Positions 17,544 through 25,543 of a stretch of DNA of 64,000 nucleotides are shown here, piece by piece (position 1 is the stretch's first letter; each line of letters begins with the position of its first letter). Both the position numbers and the translations under genes were made by a program. The notes under the pieces were generated by a model. That model worked only from the letters and a program-made list of their open reading frames with translations, was not told the DNA's origin and did no database searches. This stretch comes from P52-10 sp041397365 (lineage in GTDB: Bacteria > Pseudomonadota > Alphaproteobacteria > Rhizobiales > Xanthobacteraceae), in the NCBI GenBank assembly GCA_041397365.1, contig JAWKWT010000009.1, positions 162,434 to 226,433 of the forward strand, in the 5' to 3' direction.

Positions 17544-18147
17544 CGCGAAGGTCCATATCATCGATGACGATTCCGCCGTCCGGGATTCGCTCGCCTTTCT
17601 GCTCGGAAGCTTCCGCATTCCGACGGCGACCTATGCCGCCGGGACGGCCTTTCTCGCGGCGCTGACCGGCCACGAGAGCGGCTGCGTCGTCACCGATATC
17701 CGCATGCCCGAGATCAGCGGCATCGATCTGCTCCGCCGCCTGAAGGAATTGAAAGTGCAGATGCCGGTGATCGTCATCACCGGCCATGGCGACGTTCCGC
17801 TCGCGGTCGAGGCGATGAAGCTCGGCGCGTTCGACTTTCTCGAAAAGCCGTTCGAGGACGACACGATCGTCCGGGCCGTTCGCCACGCCCTCGACCATTC
17901 GCAGCAGAGCAAGATCGCCAGCGCCAACCGTGCGGAACTGGAGCGACGGCTCGAATCGCTGTCGAGCCGGGAGCGCGAGGTGCTGGACGGCCTGATCGCC
18001 GGCCACGCCAACAAGGTGATCGCCTCGGACCTCGCCATCAGCCCACGTACGGTCGAGATCTATCGGGCCAATGTGATGACCAAGATGGAAGCCGGCAGCC
18101 TGTCGGAACTCGTGCGGATGGCGATCACCGCCGGCCTCGCGGGATAG
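17533..18147 (+). CDS. fixJ: Response regulator FixJ
   Basis: A 204-residue two-domain regulator: receiver with acidic pocket IIDDDSAVRD and phospho-acceptor Asp55 in VVTDIRMPE, conserved Lys in FLEKPF, and a LuxR-type helix-turn-helix in LSSREREVLDGLIAGHANKVIASDLAISPRTVEIYRANVM. It is phosphorylated by FixL at low oxygen and activates fixK. The start overlaps fixL, and the two are one operon. Confidence 0.95.
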   Translation: MDHDAKVHIIDDDSAVRDSLAFLLGSFRIPTATYAAGTAFLAALTGHESGCVVTDIRMPEISGIDLLRRLKELKVQMPVIVITGHGDVPLAVEAMKLGAFDFLEKPFEDDTIVRAVRHALDHSQQSKIASANRAELERRLESLSSREREVLDGLIAGHANKVIASDLAISPRTVEIYRANVMTKMEAGSLSELVRMAITAGLAG

Positions 18148-18235
18148 TGCATGATCCCGAAAGGGAACTCATTGCGCGAAATCCTGCATGAACAACGGGC
18201 ATCTCAACGAGTTGCCCCTCACTTGTCGCGCCGAA

Positions 18236-18249
18236 TTGATCTAGCTCAA
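18236..18249. promoter_or_regulatory. FixK/FNR box upstream of receiver protein
   Basis: TTGA-TCTAGC-TCAA is an exact FNR/FixK palindrome. It sits 86 bases before the ATG of the single-domain receiver gene at 18335, in line with activation by FixK at low oxygen. A promoter centred about 41 bases downstream would be in the usual class II arrangement. Confidence 0.75.
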
Positions 18250-18334
18250 GGTGGCTTCTCCCTCGCCATGGCTTCTGAATCGTTCGCCAGAACGTCAAGC
18301 CATTTTTCCACCAGTCGCCCACTTTCAGGCAAAC

Positions 18335-18712
18335 ATGATGGGCCAGTCGTTGCAGCAGAATAAAGTCGTCCTCGTCGTCGACGATGACGACGCCCTGCGC
18401 GCGTCGCTGGAATTCATCCTCGGCATCGAGGGATACGCCGTGCGGACCTACGCGCACGGCCGCGCGCTGCTGGACGACAACGCGCTGCCGGCGGAGGGCT
18501 GCCTGATTATCGATCAGCGATTGCCGGACATGGAAGGGCTGAAACTGATCGATTGCCTGCGCAAGCGCCACGTTCGCTTGCCCGCCATTCTAATCACGAG
18601 CAATCCGACCTCGATGCTGCGGCTGCGGGCGCAGCTTGCCGAGGTCGCCATCGTGGAAAAGCCGTTCGTCACCGGCACGCTGTTCCAGCGCATCACGCAG
18701 ATGCTGCAATAA
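18335..18712 (+). CDS. Single-domain response regulator, FixLJ-associated
   Basis: A 125-residue lone receiver domain: VVDDDDALRASLEFIL acidic pocket, Asp60 in IIDQRLPDMEG, Thr in LITSNPTS and Lys in IVEKPF. There is no output domain, so it may act as a phosphate sink or feedback partner of FixL. The position just behind fixLJ and the FixK box upstream support feedback in this circuit. ATG 18335 is followed by a second ATG at 18338; the ribosome site is weak. Confidence 0.85.
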   Translation: MMGQSLQQNKVVLVVDDDDALRASLEFILGIEGYAVRTYAHGRALLDDNALPAEGCLIIDQRLPDMEGLKLIDCLRKRHVRLPAILITSNPTSMLRLRAQLAEVAIVEKPFVTGTLFQRITQMLQ

Positions 18713-18749
18713 CGGACCGGCGCGGCGGCAGCTTCAGACTTTATTGTGT

Positions 18750-18860
18750 TCAGCGCTTCGGCAGGTTGCGTGTCTGCGCGTCGCCATAGGCGAGAACGGC
18801 CATGAAGAGGGCAAAGGCCGCGACGACAAAAGCGAGGACGATGGTCGTTTCGGTCGGCAT
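18750..18860 (-). CDS. 36-residue single-helix membrane peptide under a FixK box
   Basis: From ATG at 18860 to TGA at 18750 the reading is a 36-residue protein: a short polar start (MPTETT), one membrane helix (IVLAFVVAAFALFMAVLAY) and a basic tail (GDAQTRNLPKR). AGGAG stands about nine bases before the start. An exact FixK/FNR box lies 58-71 bases upstream, the spacing expected for activation. No family is assigned. Small single-helix peptides of this type often assist respiratory oxidases; that role here is inference. Confidence 0.65.
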   Translation of the reverse strand: MPTETTIVLAFVVAAFALFMAVLAYGDAQTRNLPKR

Positions 18861-18917
18861 GACGAAAATCTCCTGAAATTTCGATGTACCATTTCTGCCG
18901 AGGAGATCGCCCCGGCA

Positions 18918-18931
18918 TTGATCTTGCTCAA
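18918..18931. promoter_or_regulatory. FixK/FNR box between two small divergent genes
   Basis: TTGA-TCTTGC-TCAA is an exact FNR/FixK palindrome. It lies upstream of the minus-strand 36-residue membrane peptide (start 18860) and, in the other direction, of a small plus-strand frame at 19017. Its nearly identical core to the box at 18236 suggests both respond to the local FixK. Confidence 0.75.
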
Positions 18932-19016
18932 ATAAGCGGCGCCGCCCGTTCGCTGTTGAGACAGATCAATGCGTGCGACGTGACAAAGCCGTTTATCGAT
19001 CCGGCTGGATCAACCC

Positions 19017-19241
19017 GTGAAGGACATGAACGTGCTTTCGTTGCTCAAGCGGCTGGGCGGCTTTCGCAGAAGCAGCACCAACGACATATCGTCCGCGTTT
19101 CAGCCCACGCGAACCGATTTCGCCGCACACGCCGACGACGGCATCGACGCGACCGACTTCACGCCCGCCTCATGGCCCGCGGGCGAGCGCAAGGCGCGGC
19201 AATTACAGTCGCAAAGGGCGTCCTGGGGCTCCGATATCTGA
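19017..19241 (+). CDS. Small hypothetical protein, 71-74 aa
   Basis: A frame with a GTG at 19017 or ATG at 19026 encodes a polar, basic protein (NVLSLLKRLGGFRRSSTNDISSAF) with a Trp-containing end (RQLQSQRASWGSDI). No family is recognised. It lies about 90 bases from the FixK box at 18918, on the side opposite the 36-residue peptide. The ribosome site (AAGGA) is close to the ATG. Whether it is expressed is unclear. Confidence 0.4.
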   Translation: MKDMNVLSLLKRLGGFRRSSTNDISSAFQPTRTDFAAHADDGIDATDFTPASWPAGERKARQLQSQRASWGSDI

Positions 19242-19436
19242 ACGGAGCGACAAGCCACGCACGCGCCGGGCGACTCGTTCGATTTTGCCGGACGAAAAAG
19301 ACCGCGTCGCTCAGGGCCGCCAAAAGCAAATTTCAGTCGCAGCTACGCCCGCCCACTTACGCCGCCTCAATCTTGTTGTTGATCGAGTGCGCCAGATGCA
19401 TCTCGACAACCTCGCGCGAGCAATTGGCCTGCACGA

Positions 19437-20597
19437 TTAGCCTGCGGCATGAACCAGATCGACCTGAACCACGTTGGTGCGCCCGGCGGCAAAAGTGGCG
19501 GCGCAACTCTCGAGATAGAACTGCCAGCTTCGCAAAAATCGATTGTCATAGCCGAAGCGCATAATGCGCGCACTTTGCAGCGTCAGGCGCTCCGCCCAAA
19601 GACGACAGGTTTGAGCGTAATGGCTTCCGAACGAATAGACCTCGTTCACCCGCAAGCCGGCGCGCGCTGCCTCCTGCTGAATGACAGAAACACACGGCAG
19701 CATTCCACCAGGGAAAATGTGCTCGCGGATAAAATCCGACTGCTTTCGGTAAGTGGGGAAGTCAGAATCGTTCACGACGATCGATTGGACCATGGCGTGG
19801 CCACCTTCCGCGAGCCGCTCTCTCAATGTCTTGAAATAGGACGGCCAGTAACGCTCGCCGACCGCCTCAATCATTTCGATCGAAACGATATTGTCGAACC
19901 GCCCCCGTACTTCACGATAGTCCTGAAGACGAATCTCTGCGCGACCGTCAAGCCGCGCATCTGCGTATCCTTTTTGAGACGGAGAAAGGGTAATGCCGGT
20001 CACGTGACGTCCGCTCTCGGCGGCTGCCTCCGCAAAGCCGCCCCAGCCGCATCCAATCTCGAGAATGCGCTCACCCTTGCCAAGCTTTGACATGATACGC
20101 GCATTCTTACGGGCCTGAGCGGCAATCAGATCGTCGCCGCTCGCGAAGAGAGCCGACGAGTAGGTCATGCCGGGATCAAGCCAAAGTTGGAAGAATTCGT
20201 TGCCGATGTCATAATGCGCGCGGATATTGCGCGAGGATCCTCTCAGGCTGTTCAGGCGCACGAACCGATTCAGGAGCGCCATTTTGGTTCGCGAAAGCAT
20301 TCCGGGCTCGTCCCACCTCACAAGCTGCCCGGCATTGCGCAAGGCGAGCGTCAGCAGGGATTCGAGCGACGATGTTGTCCACAAGCCTTCGACCCACGCT
20401 TCGCCCAACCCCACATTCCCGCGTGCAGCCAGCATCCCGATCACGGACCAATCATGAATCTGGATATCCGCCTCAGGGCCTTCCTCACCGAAATGAAGAA
20501 CATCCAGTTCCGGTGTTGTCAGGGTGAGCCGCCCACCGCGGATTCCTTGAAGAGTGTCAAAGAATCGATGACGAAGCGATCGGGAAAAGCGGGTCAT
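19437..20597 (-). CDS. Cyclopropane-fatty-acyl-phospholipid synthase-family methyltransferase
   Basis: A 386-residue SAM-dependent enzyme of the CFA synthase family. The substrate-binding region reads NIRAHYDIGNEFFQLWLDPGMTYSSALF and the SAM motif I is ILEIGCGWGGFAEAA. Later motifs IVSIEMIEAVGERYW and HIFPGGMLPCVS are also typical. It modifies unsaturated acyl chains of membrane lipids in place. The start overlaps the stop of the DUF1365 gene (20594-20597), so it is the third gene of an operon headed by the ECF-type promoter at 22702-22731. It could instead be the UfaM-type methylase of furan fatty acid synthesis; sequence alone does not separate them. Confidence 0.88.
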   Translation of the reverse strand: MTRFSRSLRHRFFDTLQGIRGGRLTLTTPELDVLHFGEEGPEADIQIHDWSVIGMLAARGNVGLGEAWVEGLWTTSSLESLLTLALRNAGQLVRWDEPGMLSRTKMALLNRFVRLNSLRGSSRNIRAHYDIGNEFFQLWLDPGMTYSSALFASGDDLIAAQARKNARIMSKLGKGERILEIGCGWGGFAEAAAESGRHVTGITLSPSQKGYADARLDGRAEIRLQDYREVRGRFDNIVSIEMIEAVGERYWPSYFKTLRERLAEGGHAMVQSIVVNDSDFPTYRKQSDFIREHIFPGGMLPCVSVIQQEAARAGLRVNEVYSFGSHYAQTCRLWAERLTLQSARIMRFGYDNRFLRSWQFYLESCAATFAAGRTNVVQVDLVHAAG

Positions 20598-21372
20598 CTG
20601 CTGACATCCTGTTCAGGCGCGGCGGGTACAGGGCGATATTTCGCACCCATCAATTTCAGCCTAACTGCGTTCCAATAGATCAGTGACAACACACGCACAC
20701 CCCCGCCGAAACTTTGAAGGCAAGCCCGCAATGCCCCCATCGAAGTGAGCGGATGCAGATCGCCTCTCATTGCAGCATCGAGACCTTCCCCTCCTTTCTC
20801 ATAAGCAATGCGAATAGCGAACTTCGTCGTGCTTATCGCGAAGTTGAAACGATATGTGCCTGCCACATCCTGAAACGGCGAGACGTGAAAAACCTTCGCC
20901 GCGTGAATCGTGTCGGCATGCCCGATTGGACGGAATCCATCCAGAGCGCAAAAATACGAATGTCTTTGACCGAACGTGTTGTTGACCTCGGCGATCACGG
21001 CACGAATATCATCCCCATCGAGAGCAAGCCAAAAGCTCACCGGGGTGAACCAAAATCCAAGCACGCGCGGCTGCGTCAGAATCGCGATCGTGATGCCGTG
21101 CTTGCACGACAGACCCGCTTCTTCAAACCTTGCACGCGCCCACGCCGCCCCTCCCCCACTTTCCGAACGCCACCATGGTCGCGATCGCAAACGGAAAGCA
21201 GGTTAAACCGATTGCGTGAGAACAGCGCCGGGCCTGCGGCATAGGCGGGCGCAAGCAGCAGATAGTCGGTGAGATAGCGAAAGCTGTGCCGCACATTTCC
21301 GCGCCGTGAGTGAATAACACAAGCCCGCGTGTGAAACACATCGCCACTTCTCAGCGCATCAGACAGACTCAT
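20594..21372 (-). pseudogene. DUF1365-family protein, one frameshift
   Basis: The start MSLSDALRSGDVFHTRACVIHSRR overlaps the preceding gene by 14 bases. Reading continues as HSFRYLTDYLL and ends a frame at CDRDHGG, where one base is missing near 21183. The next frame carries RSESGGGAAWARARFEEAGL, RVLGFWFTPVSFWLALD and NNTFGQRHSYFCA, the family's conserved parts. The intact protein would be about 259 residues. DUF1365 genes are regularly found beside flavin amine oxidase and CFA-type genes and are thought to act in lipid modification. A single indel in a G-rich spot may be a sequencing error. Confidence 0.8.
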
Positions 21373-22669
21373 CCATCCTCCGTGCGCCAAGTTGACGTGC
21401 GATGCGCATCGCGCTCGCAAACCCGTCCTCATGAAATCCATTTCTGAGCCAGGCACCCGCAAACCAGGTGCGGCGCCTGCCTTGCATTTCCGCGATATCT
21501 GCCTGGGCCGCCAGGGCGGCATGATCGAAGACCGGATGATGAAAGCTGGTTTCATCGAAGATCGCTTCATCCGGAATTGCAATTTCCGGATTGAGAGAGA
21601 CGAATAGCAAGTCCGATTCCGGGATCGATTGAAGTCTGTTCATCCAGTACGTCACATTGACGGCCGGCGCTCCTTCTGCTTCCGGCTCCGGCAGGCGATC
21701 GCTGCGATATATCCATGAACTCCAGCAACGTCGGCGCTGCGGCATGACAGATGGATCACTGTGTAGAACGGCGCGGTTTGCCTGAAAGCGGACCGAGGCC
21801 AGTGCCGCACGCTCCTCAGGAGCCGCATCGCCCAACATCGCAAGGGCCTGATCGGCATGGGCAGCGATCACGACCTGGTCATAGGTTTCCGGTTCGCAGG
21901 ACGCACTGCGAATTGTCACACCCTCGCGCCCGCGGGTAACCGAGGCAACCGAAGTCCCGGCGCGGACCGCCACGCCAATTCGACGCAACGCCGACTCCAG
22001 CTTTTGAACATAGCAGCGACTCCCTCCCGACACCGTCCACCACTGATGTTGCGAGCCCGCCGAGAGGAGCGCGTGATTGCGCATGAAGCGAATAAGCGCC
22101 TGCGCCGGAAAGCTTCCAATTCCGCTGACCGGGGTGGACCAGATCGCACCGCAGATAGGAAACAGATAATGGTCGCGAAAGGCAGCGCCGAGGGACAGAT
22201 CATCCAGGAGATCGGCGATCGTCAGATCCGGCCTCGTGGTCGACGCCGCCTCGGCTTTCGCATTGAACCGCAGGATATCTCTCACCATGCGATAGAAGGA
22301 GAAAGATGCAAGATTGCGCCTCTGACCGAACAGCGCGTTGCCGGATTGCAGAGCATATTCGAGTTGTCCGCCTCCGAGCGAAACGCCGAAACTCATGTCG
22401 CTTCGCTGCACGGCAACATCGAGATCTCGAAAGAGCGACGTCAGGTACGGATAGTTGGCGTAGTTGAAGACAATGAAGCCCGTATCCACGGCAATGTCGC
22501 TACGCGGACCGGCCATGACGGTACGCGCATGCCCACCGAGCCTCGGCTCGGCTTCATACAAGGTCACCTTGTGGTCCCGCCCGAGCAACCAGGCACTGGC
22601 CAGCCCGGAAATCCCGCCGCCTATTACCGCGATCCGTTGCGGCGCACGGACCATCGGGTCTATGGGCAT
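21359..22669 (-). CDS. FAD-dependent amine oxidase-family protein
   Basis: A flavoprotein of about 436 residues. The Rossmann start IAVIGGGISGLASAWLLGRDHKVTLYEAEPRLGGHARTV is complete, and a C-terminal FAM segment reads TWFAGAWLRNGFHEDGFASAM. It belongs to the group annotated as cyclopropane-fatty-acid-associated amine oxidases, which includes a member of the RpoE regulon of Rhodobacter sphaeroides. I chose ATG 22669 because the predicted promoter's -10 element occupies 22702-22707, so the longer starts at 22705 or 22747 would not be transcribed. It heads the operon with DUF1365 and the CFA-type gene. Confidence 0.82.
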   Translation of the reverse strand: MPIDPMVRAPQRIAVIGGGISGLASAWLLGRDHKVTLYEAEPRLGGHARTVMAGPRSDIAVDTGFIVFNYANYPYLTSLFRDLDVAVQRSDMSFGVSLGGGQLEYALQSGNALFGQRRNLASFSFYRMVRDILRFNAKAEAASTTRPDLTIADLLDDLSLGAAFRDHYLFPICGAIWSTPVSGIGSFPAQALIRFMRNHALLSAGSQHQWWTVSGGSRCYVQKLESALRRIGVAVRAGTSVASVTRGREGVTIRSASCEPETYDQVVIAAHADQALAMLGDAAPEERAALASVRFQANRAVLHSDPSVMPQRRRCWSSWIYRSDRLPEPEAEGAPAVNVTYWMNRLQSIPESDLLFVSLNPEIAIPDEAIFDETSFHHPVFDHAALAAQADIAEMQGRRRTWFAGAWLRNGFHEDGFASAMRIARQLGARRMDESV

Positions 22670-22701
22670 GTCCAATCCAAAAGATACGTCATCCTGAGCC
22701 A

Positions 22702-22731
22702 ACATTACGTTGGAAGGACCACGACGGATCA
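22702..22731 (-). promoter_or_regulatory. ECF (RpoE-type) promoter for the amine oxidase operon
   Basis: On the minus strand TGATCC (22726-22731) is followed after exactly 18 bases by TAATGT (22702-22707). This matches the RpoE/ChrR consensus TGATCC and TAAGA-like -10. It points into the amine oxidase, DUF1365, CFA operon. Confidence 0.65.
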
Positions 22732-22762
22732 ATTTTCCAGGAACCATTTTCTTCTATGGAAG

Positions 22763-22792
22763 TGATCCAATCGGAGGTATGCACCGTATTTG
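22763..22792 (+). promoter_or_regulatory. ECF (RpoE-type) promoter for the sigma/anti-sigma operon
   Basis: TGATCC (22763-22768) and TATTTG (22787-22792) are separated by 18 bases, the same layout as the divergent promoter 31 bases away. It suggests that the sigma factor transcribes its own gene. The -10 is poorer than in the other two sites. Confidence 0.5.
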
Positions 22793-22904
22793 GCGCATGA
22801 CCCTTGGCAATGAGTGCGCTGGATTAGATGCTCCGTTTGCTGGCATTTTTTCATTCCGGGAAACGCGCTTCGGCCACGCCCCTGCTGGAGGGAGCCAGAC
22901 GCGG

Positions 22905-23462
22905 TTGACGACGACCACTGCATCCGAGATGACGGAAGCCCTTCTCGCGGTTCGCGACAGGCGCGATCAGGAGGCTTTCGGCCGGCTGTTCGACTATTTT
23001 GCGCCACGCCTCAAATCAATGCTGATGCGTGGAAGACTTCGCGACAGCAGCGCAGAGGATGTGGTGCAGGACGTGATGCTGACGGTCTGGCACAAGGCGT
23101 CCCAATTTGATCCTCATCGTGCCGATGCTTCGGCGTGGATCTACAGGATTGCGCGCAACCGACAGATCGACCTCGGGAGGCGGCGGCGGCCACCAGCGCT
23201 GCCGGATATCCTCGAAGAGCCGGAAACCGCAGAGCCAGACCCCGCTCAGATTCTCGGACTCCAACAGGAAGCAGAGCGCCTTCGGACAGCCATCGAGAAA
23301 CTTTCTCCCATGCAGCGAACGATTCTCGAGCGGGCGTTTTTCGACGACTTGCCCCACAATGAAATCAGCAGTCTGACCGAACTGCCATTGGGAACAGTCA
23401 AGTCTCGCATTCGCCTCGGCCTGGAGCGCTTGAGATACGAACTCAGAGATCTAAAGACATGA
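22905..23462 (+). CDS. rpoE: ECF RNA polymerase sigma factor (RpoE/ECF11-like)
   Basis: An ECF sigma factor of about 185 residues. Region 2 holds FGRLFDYFAPRLKSMLMR, DVVQDVMLTVWHKASQFDP and SAWIYRIARNRQIDLGRRRR; region 4 holds LSPMQRTILERAFFDDLPHNEISSLTELPLGTVKSRIRLGLERLR. The TTG at 22905 is chosen because GGAGGGA precedes it; an ATG at 22929 is possible, and the frame is open further upstream. It overlaps chrR by four bases. By analogy with Rhodobacter sphaeroides it would drive a singlet-oxygen response. Confidence 0.88.
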   Translation: MTTTTASEMTEALLAVRDRRDQEAFGRLFDYFAPRLKSMLMRGRLRDSSAEDVVQDVMLTVWHKASQFDPHRADASAWIYRIARNRQIDLGRRRRPPALPDILEEPETAEPDPAQILGLQQEAERLRTAIEKLSPMQRTILERAFFDDLPHNEISSLTELPLGTVKSRIRLGLERLRYELRDLKT

Positions 23463-24094
23463 CCAGGATTTCTCATCATATTCCGGATAATCTGCTGAGC
23501 GCCTATGCGACAGGTAACCTGGCCCACAGCTTCTCCGTTCTGATTGCTGCTCACCTGTCTCTGTGTGACGAATGTCGCGCAAACTGCGAAGCGGTGGAGA
23601 TGATCGGCGGGGCCTTGCTCGACGCCGAGCGCGAAGCCTCGCTGTCGAGCGACGAACGTGACAGGCTCTTCAGAGCCATCCAGGAGCCACCGCCGAAACC
23701 GCCTCTCCCTGTAGCCTCAAAACTATACCCGGCACCGGTCATGGATGTCCTGAAAGGACAATCGCCGACATGGAAGATGCTTGGCGGAGGCATTCGGCAA
23801 CAAATTCTGCTTGATGATTCGGACGGGTCTCTCCGGCTCCTCTATATCCCCTCTGGTTGCGCGGTGCCTGAACATGGCCACCGCGGGCCGGAGCTGACCC
23901 TCGTTCTTCAAGGCTCTTTTTCCGATCACATCGGGCGATTTCAACGGGGTGACGTCGAGTACGCCCACGACGACATCAATCATCAGCCGATCGCCGATCT
24001 GGGCGAGGACTGTATCTGCCTTGCCGCGACGGATGCGCCGCTGCGCTTCCGCGCGATACTGCCCCGGCTCTTGCAGCCACTCTTCAGAATATAA
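23459..24094 (+). CDS. chrR: ChrR-type zinc anti-sigma factor
   Basis: A 211-residue anti-sigma factor. The zinc site of the N-terminal domain is His7, His32, Cys36 and Cys39 (AHLSLCDEC), one residue shifted from R. sphaeroides ChrR. The C-terminal cupin-like domain keeps the second metal set His139, His141, Glu145 and His175 (EHGHRGPELTLVL, DDINHQ), two residues shifted. The full ligand set suggests it can still sense singlet oxygen and release the sigma factor. It is coupled to the sigma gene by an ATGA overlap. Confidence 0.92.
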   Translation: MTRISHHIPDNLLSAYATGNLAHSFSVLIAAHLSLCDECRANCEAVEMIGGALLDAEREASLSSDERDRLFRAIQEPPPKPPLPVASKLYPAPVMDVLKGQSPTWKMLGGGIRQQILLDDSDGSLRLLYIPSGCAVPEHGHRGPELTLVLQGSFSDHIGRFQRGDVEYAHDDINHQPIADLGEDCICLAATDAPLRFRAILPRLLQPLFRI

Positions 24095-24099
24095 ATCCA

Positions 24100-24837
24100 G
24101 TGAAGGACTTCCGGGGCAAGCGCGTCTGGATCATCGGGGCCAGCGCCGGAATCGGTGCCGCCCTTTCTCGCGCATTGGCACGCGAAGGGGCCATACTGAT
24201 CCTTTCGGCAAGAGATTCCGGGGCCTTGAAGTCACTCGCCGACGATTGCGGCGGGGCGGAAACCATACCGTTTGATCTTGGCGTGCCGGGCGAGCTCGAA
24301 CGCGCAGCGAGCCGCATATCCGGGATTGGCCTTCTCGATATCGTCATCTGCACTGTAGCCGTCTATGAACCAGCGCTGGTCCGCGACATGGTTCGCGACC
24401 GGGCCGAGAGGATGTTGCGGATCAACATCCTGGGCATATTGGAAGTCGGCCGGGTATGCCCGCCGCTTCTGCGCGAAGGTGGACAACTGGTCCTCTTTGG
24501 TTCGGTGGCCGGCTATTTTGGACTTCCGAAGGGACAGCCCTATTCTGCGACAAAGGCTGCGGTGAACAACATTGCCGAAAGTTTGGCTGTGGAGCTTTGG
24601 CCGCGCGTCGACGTCCGGCTTGTTTGTCCCGGATTTGTGCGCTCGCGGCTGACGGCGCAAAACAACTTCCGCATGCCCGCACTTATCAGCGCCGAGGAGG
24701 CTGCCGAGCGGACGCTGCGCGGCCTCAAAGGACGAAGCTTCGAGATCCACTTTCCGCGCCGGTTCACGGTAGCTGTCAAGATTCTGCGCCTGCTTCCCTA
24801 CTGGCTCGCGCTGCGTTTGACCCGGCGCATCGCCTGA
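24100..24837 (+). CDS. SDR-family oxidoreductase of the RpoE-ChrR operon
   Basis: A 245-residue short-chain dehydrogenase with VWIIGASAGIGAALSRAL at the nucleotide site and YSATKAAVNNIAESLAVELW as the Tyr-x3-Lys active helix. The start is GTG 24100, six bases after chrR, so it is the third gene of that operon. A basic and hydrophobic end (FTVAVKILRLLPYWLALRLTRRIA) may attach it to the membrane, which would suit a lipid substrate. The exact reaction is not known. Confidence 0.85.
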   Translation: MKDFRGKRVWIIGASAGIGAALSRALAREGAILILSARDSGALKSLADDCGGAETIPFDLGVPGELERAASRISGIGLLDIVICTVAVYEPALVRDMVRDRAERMLRINILGILEVGRVCPPLLREGGQLVLFGSVAGYFGLPKGQPYSATKAAVNNIAESLAVELWPRVDVRLVCPGFVRSRLTAQNNFRMPALISAEEAAERTLRGLKGRSFEIHFPRRFTVAVKILRLLPYWLALRLTRRIA

Positions 24838-24844
24838 GCCGGCC

Positions 24845-25249
24845 TCAACTTAGACGTCCGCTCACGACGGCAACGCCGGCCCAGGCCGAAACGCCGGTAA
24901 GCACGGTCCCCCAAGCCAGATCCACAGCGACCTGTTGAAGCGACCAAGCCTGTAACGTCGCATAATTCGTCATTTCATACGTGCCGTAGCACAGGAACCC
25001 GAGAGCCATACCGAACACCAGCGCCTGTAGGGGCGCATGTTCCTTGAATGCCGGCCAGGACACGAACCACAACAGCCCTGCAACGTAAACCAGATAGAAA
25101 ATCGCAGCCGGTCCGAACCGCAGCGGCGAAGCCAGCAAATGCGCGACATGTCGTTCGAATACCGGCCGGACGAGATAATTTATGCCGATCATGTCCAAGC
25201 CGAAAAAGACGACGGCGGTGACCGCATACAGCGTCAGAATCTGGGTCAC
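24845..25249 (-). CDS. DUF2177-family membrane protein
   Basis: A 134-residue protein with four predicted helices, including ILTLYAVTAVVFFGLDMIGI, FYLVYVAGLLWFV and ALVFGMALGFLCYGTYEMTNYATL. These are the DUF2177 core. GTG 25249 is preferred because AAGGAG lies seven bases before it. A TGATCT-N18-TAAGGT promoter upstream places it in the same ECF regulon as the genes on its left. It is convergent with the SDR gene, with seven bases between the stops. Function unknown. Confidence 0.85.
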   Translation of the reverse strand: MTQILTLYAVTAVVFFGLDMIGINYLVRPVFERHVAHLLASPLRFGPAAIFYLVYVAGLLWFVSWPAFKEHAPLQALVFGMALGFLCYGTYEMTNYATLQAWSLQQVAVDLAWGTVLTGVSAWAGVAVVSGRLS

Positions 25250-25275
25250 AATCAATCTCCTTGAGTGACTGCAAC

Positions 25276-25305
25276 ACCTTACGAAGCTCGCGGCCATTCA
25301 GATCA
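25276..25305 (-). promoter_or_regulatory. ECF (RpoE-type) promoter for the DUF2177 gene
   Basis: TGATCT (25300-25305, minus strand) is followed after 18 bases by TAAGGT (25276-25281). Of the three local sites this has the -10 closest to the TAAGA consensus. The DUF2177 start codon lies 27 bases downstream. Confidence 0.7.
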
Positions 25306-25543
25306 ATCGCGGCCACCCTCGGCAGGGGGAACCGCCCTGGACGCCATACGGCAGACCGGATCAGAGGCCATCTCGCGCTTTTCGATCATGGCCCGTTCAA
25401 CATGGCTGGCGGCACGAGCAGACGATGGCAGCCGGACTCGCAGAAGATCATAAAACGGACTGACGACGGAACGAACACGCCGCATCTCGGCGAGCCGCGA
25501 ACTCCTGCGGATGAAGTCACGCCAGATGGTCAGCAGGCTCCCA

